DNA from: JAGVSZ01 sp019137045
Lineage (GTDB): Bacteria; Pseudomonadota; Gammaproteobacteria; Burkholderiales; SG8-39
Direction of reading: 5' to 3'
NCBI GenBank assembly: GCA_046347635.1
Contig: JAXMFT010000006.1
Location: 124,001 to 188,000, forward strand
Length of the DNA: 64,000 nt
Part shown: in pieces, positions 61,955 through 64,000 of the stretch
How positions within the stretch are numbered: position 1 is the first letter of the stretch
Layout: each line of letters opens with the position of its first letter
Notes under the pieces: model-generated
What the model was told of the DNA's origin: nothing
The model's database searches: none
Seen by the model: the letters and a program-made list of their open reading frames with translations, nothing else
Translations under genes and position numbers: made by a program

Positions 61955-62998
61955 ATGCTCGGCTTCTTGCGCGCCTATTTCTCCGACGACCTCGCCATCG
62001 ACCTCGGCACCGCGAACACGCTGATCTACGTGCGCGGCAAGGGCATCGTGCTGGACGAACCGTCGGTCGTTGCCATCCGCCAGGAAGGCGGGCCGAACGC
62101 CAAACGCACCATCCAGGCGGTCGGCAAGGAAGCGAAGCAGATGCTCGGCAAGGCGCCGGGCAACATCACCGTGATCCGCCCGATGAAGGACGGCGTCATC
62201 GCCGACTTCACCGTCACCGAGCAGATGCTCAAGCAGTTCATCAAGAAGGTGCACGTGTCGCGCCTGCTCTCGCCCTCGCCGCGCATCATCATCTGCGTGC
62301 CGTGCGGCTCGACGCAGGTCGAGCGGCGCGCGATCCGCGAGAGCGCGATCGGCGCCGGCGCCTCGCAGGTGTACCTCATCGAGGAGCCGATGGCCGCGGC
62401 GATCGGCGCGGACCTGCCGGTGGCGGAGGCCACCGGGTCGATGGTGGTCGACGTCGGCGGCGGCACGACCGAGGTGGGCGTGATCTCGCTCGGCGGCATG
62501 GTGTACGCGGGCAGCGTGCGCGTGGGCGGCGACAAGTTCGACGAGGCGATCATCAACTACATCCGCCGCAACTACGGCATGCTGATCGGCGAGTCCACCG
62601 CCGAGATGATCAAGAAGGAGATCGGCTCGGCCTTCCCCGGCTCCGAGGTGCGCGAGATCGAGGTGAAGGGCCGCAACCTCGCCGAGGGCATCCCGCGCAG
62701 CTTCACCATCTCCTCGAACGAGGTGCTCGAGGCGCTCACCGAGCCGCTGAACCAGATCGTCTCGGCGGTGAAGTCGGCGCTCGAGCAGACCCCGCCCGAG
62801 CTCGGCGCGGACATCGCCTCCAAGGGCATGGTCATCACCGGCGGCGGCGCGCTGCTGCGCGACCTCGACCGGCTCCTGATGGAGGAGACCGGACTGCCGG
62901 TGATCGTGGCCGAAGACCCGCTCACGTGCGTCGTCCGCGGCTCGGGCAAGGCGCTCGAGAAGATGGACAAGCTCGGGAGCATCTTCACCAACGAGTAG
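61955..62998 (+). CDS. mreB: Rod shape-determining protein MreB
   Basis: Actin homologue that organises lateral cell-wall synthesis; indicates a rod-shaped cell. 347 residues, standard length. FSDDLAIDLGTANTLIYVRG is the phosphate-1 loop, IEEPMAAAIGADLPVAEATG and MVVDVGGGTTEVGVISLGG phosphate-2, VITGGGALLRDLDRLL the adenosine motif. The amphipathic N-terminus MLGFLRAYF binds the membrane. mreC follows 81 bp later. Confidence 0.98.
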   Translation: MLGFLRAYFSDDLAIDLGTANTLIYVRGKGIVLDEPSVVAIRQEGGPNAKRTIQAVGKEAKQMLGKAPGNITVIRPMKDGVIADFTVTEQMLKQFIKKVHVSRLLSPSPRIIICVPCGSTQVERRAIRESAIGAGASQVYLIEEPMAAAIGADLPVAEATGSMVVDVGGGTTEVGVISLGGMVYAGSVRVGGDKFDEAIINYIRRNYGMLIGESTAEMIKKEIGSAFPGSEVREIEVKGRNLAEGIPRSFTISSNEVLEALTEPLNQIVSAVKSALEQTPPELGADIASKGMVITGGGALLRDLDRLLMEETGLPVIVAEDPLTCVVRGSGKALEKMDKLGSIFTNE

Positions 62999-63079
62999 GA
63001 AACGGCGCCGGGAAGGGGGAGCGTGCCGTCCGCGCCGCGACCCTGACGCTCCCCGACCCGCGCTTCCCGCTCCCGCACC

Positions 63080-63991
63080 ATGGAGCACACGCCGCCCCAG
63101 TTCTTCCACCGCGGCCCGGCTCCGATCGCGCGCCTCACCTTCTTCGTGCTGCTGTCGGTGTTCCTGATGGTGCTCGACGCGCGTTTCCGCTACGCGGAGC
63201 CGCTGCGGCAGGTGCTGGCGATCGCCGCCTATCCGCTGCAGCAGATCGCGATCGCCCCGTTCGCCGCGCTCGCGCGCGCGCGCGAGTTCCTCGCCTCGCA
63301 GGCCGATCTGCGCGAGCAGAACGCGGCGCTGCGCACGCAGAAGCTGCGCGACGCCGAGGACCTGCTCACGCTCGAGGCGCTGCGCGCCGAGAACGAGGGC
63401 CTGCGGCGCCTGCTGGCGGCCAAGGAGCAGCTGCCCGGCGACGCGATCTTCGCCGAGATCGTCTACGCCGGGCGCGACCCGTTCAGCCGCAAGGTGATCA
63501 TCGACCGCGGCGCGCAGAACGGCGTGCAGCCCGGACAGCCGGTGGTGGACGCGAACGGCGTGCTCGGCCAGGTGACCCGGGTGCAGCCGCTGCTCGCCGA
63601 GGTGACGCTGATCGTCGACAAGGACCACGCGATCCCGGTGCAGGTCGTGCGCAACGGCCTGCGCGGGGTGGTGTTCGGATCGGGCGACGGCTCGACGCTC
63701 GAGCTGCGCCACATGGCCTCCAACGCCGAAGTCGAGGTGGGCGACCTGCTCGTCACCTCGGGGCTGGACGGCCTGTACCCGCGCGGGCTCCCGGTCGCGC
63801 GCGTGGCGAAGGTCGAACGCGACTCGGCCTATGCGTTCGCGAAGATCGTCGGCCAGCCGGTGGCCGGGACGACCCAGCACCAGCAGGTGCTGGTGCTCTC
63901 GCCCGCCACCCCCACGCCCCTGTGGTCGGACGAGCCCGAGCGCGCGAAGAAGGGCGGGCGCGCGAAGCGCGGCGCGCGCCGGGGCGAATAG
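63080..63991 (+). CDS. mreC: Rod shape-determining protein MreC
   Basis: Periplasmic scaffold of the elongasome. 303 residues: one N-terminal membrane helix (about 13-32; RLTFFVLLSVFLMVLDARFR), a coiled coil (about 70-115; SQADLREQNAALRTQKLRDA) and the beta-rich MreC domain (IVYAGRDPFSRKVIIDRGAQ, LGQVTRVQPLLAEVTLIVDK, VEVGDLLVTSGLDGLYPRGL). A basic tail (KKGGRAKRGARRG) ends it. mreD presumably follows beyond the window; only 9 bp remain. Confidence 0.96.
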   Translation: MEHTPPQFFHRGPAPIARLTFFVLLSVFLMVLDARFRYAEPLRQVLAIAAYPLQQIAIAPFAALARAREFLASQADLREQNAALRTQKLRDAEDLLTLEALRAENEGLRRLLAAKEQLPGDAIFAEIVYAGRDPFSRKVIIDRGAQNGVQPGQPVVDANGVLGQVTRVQPLLAEVTLIVDKDHAIPVQVVRNGLRGVVFGSGDGSTLELRHMASNAEVEVGDLLVTSGLDGLYPRGLPVARVAKVERDSAYAFAKIVGQPVAGTTQHQQVLVLSPATPTPLWSDEPERAKKGGRAKRGARRGE

Positions 63992-64000
63992 CGGGCCGCG

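Overview
The window is a GC-rich (visibly around 70%), densely packed chromosomal segment with no insertion sequence, integrase, phage block or CRISPR array. Core gene content and order point to a betaproteobacterium: leuS-lptE-holA-proA-nadD-rsfS-rlmH-maf-rng in one run, gatCAB divergent from mreBC, metX-metW, a manX-like EIIA-HPr-EI cluster beside gshB, a Bug/TctC binding protein, TRAP transporters and a cytochrome c5-type protein. Taxonomy below class is not resolvable by eye. Most genes are separated by a few bases or overlap at stop/start codons.

Layout. 1-11.4 kb: partial NDUFA9-like gene, soluble lytic transglycosylase, 5-formyl-THF cyclo-ligase, threonine ammonia-lyase, a heme-sensor/HAMP protein, small unknowns, an exported methyltransferase-like protein, uvrD and a FecR-SPOR protein. 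11.5-21.5 kb: housekeeping run for translation, replication, LPS assembly, proline, NAD and ribosome maturation. 21.5-28.6 kb: accessory metabolism (citryl-CoA lyase-like, CMD protein, dienelactone hydrolase, a fluoroacetate-dehalogenase-like hydrolase, and a minus-strand operon of FMN hydroxy-acid oxidase, beta-propeller and Bug binding protein ending in an intrinsic terminator). 28.8-36.2 kb: a propionyl-CoA to succinyl-CoA module (methylmalonyl-CoA mutase, MeaB, PccB, PccA, an epimerase-like VOC protein), then tRNA-Arg(CCG).

36.4-44.7 kb: di-heme cytochrome c, TAXI-type TRAP transporter, gshB and a soluble PTS chain without any EIIB/EIIC in view. 44.7-49.1 kb: methionine block metX-metW headed by a SAM-II-like riboswitch plus a strong intrinsic terminator, followed by an HTH regulator and an AmpG-type transporter. 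49.0-55.8 kb: a divergent catabolic island with a DctPQM TRAP transporter and cupin on one strand and FAH-SMP30-cyclase hydrolases on the other, sharing a control region that holds four exact 11-bp direct repeats and a hairpin. 55.8-64 kb: YqjDEK-like envelope proteins, exonuclease III, a DUF4124 protein, gatCAB and mreBC.

Most interesting points: the SAM-II-like riboswitch with a possible antiterminator arrangement; the 11-bp repeat array in the TRAP/FAH island; a sharply bounded lower-GC, rare-codon patch inside gatB; the complete defluorinase residue set in the hydrolase at 24.5 kb; an exported SAM-methyltransferase fold; and an 18-residue tandem WDHPAA repeat in a small membrane protein. 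I found no clearly new multi-gene system; the TRAP/FAH island is the best candidate for an undescribed pathway. All calls are by eye; no database search was run.
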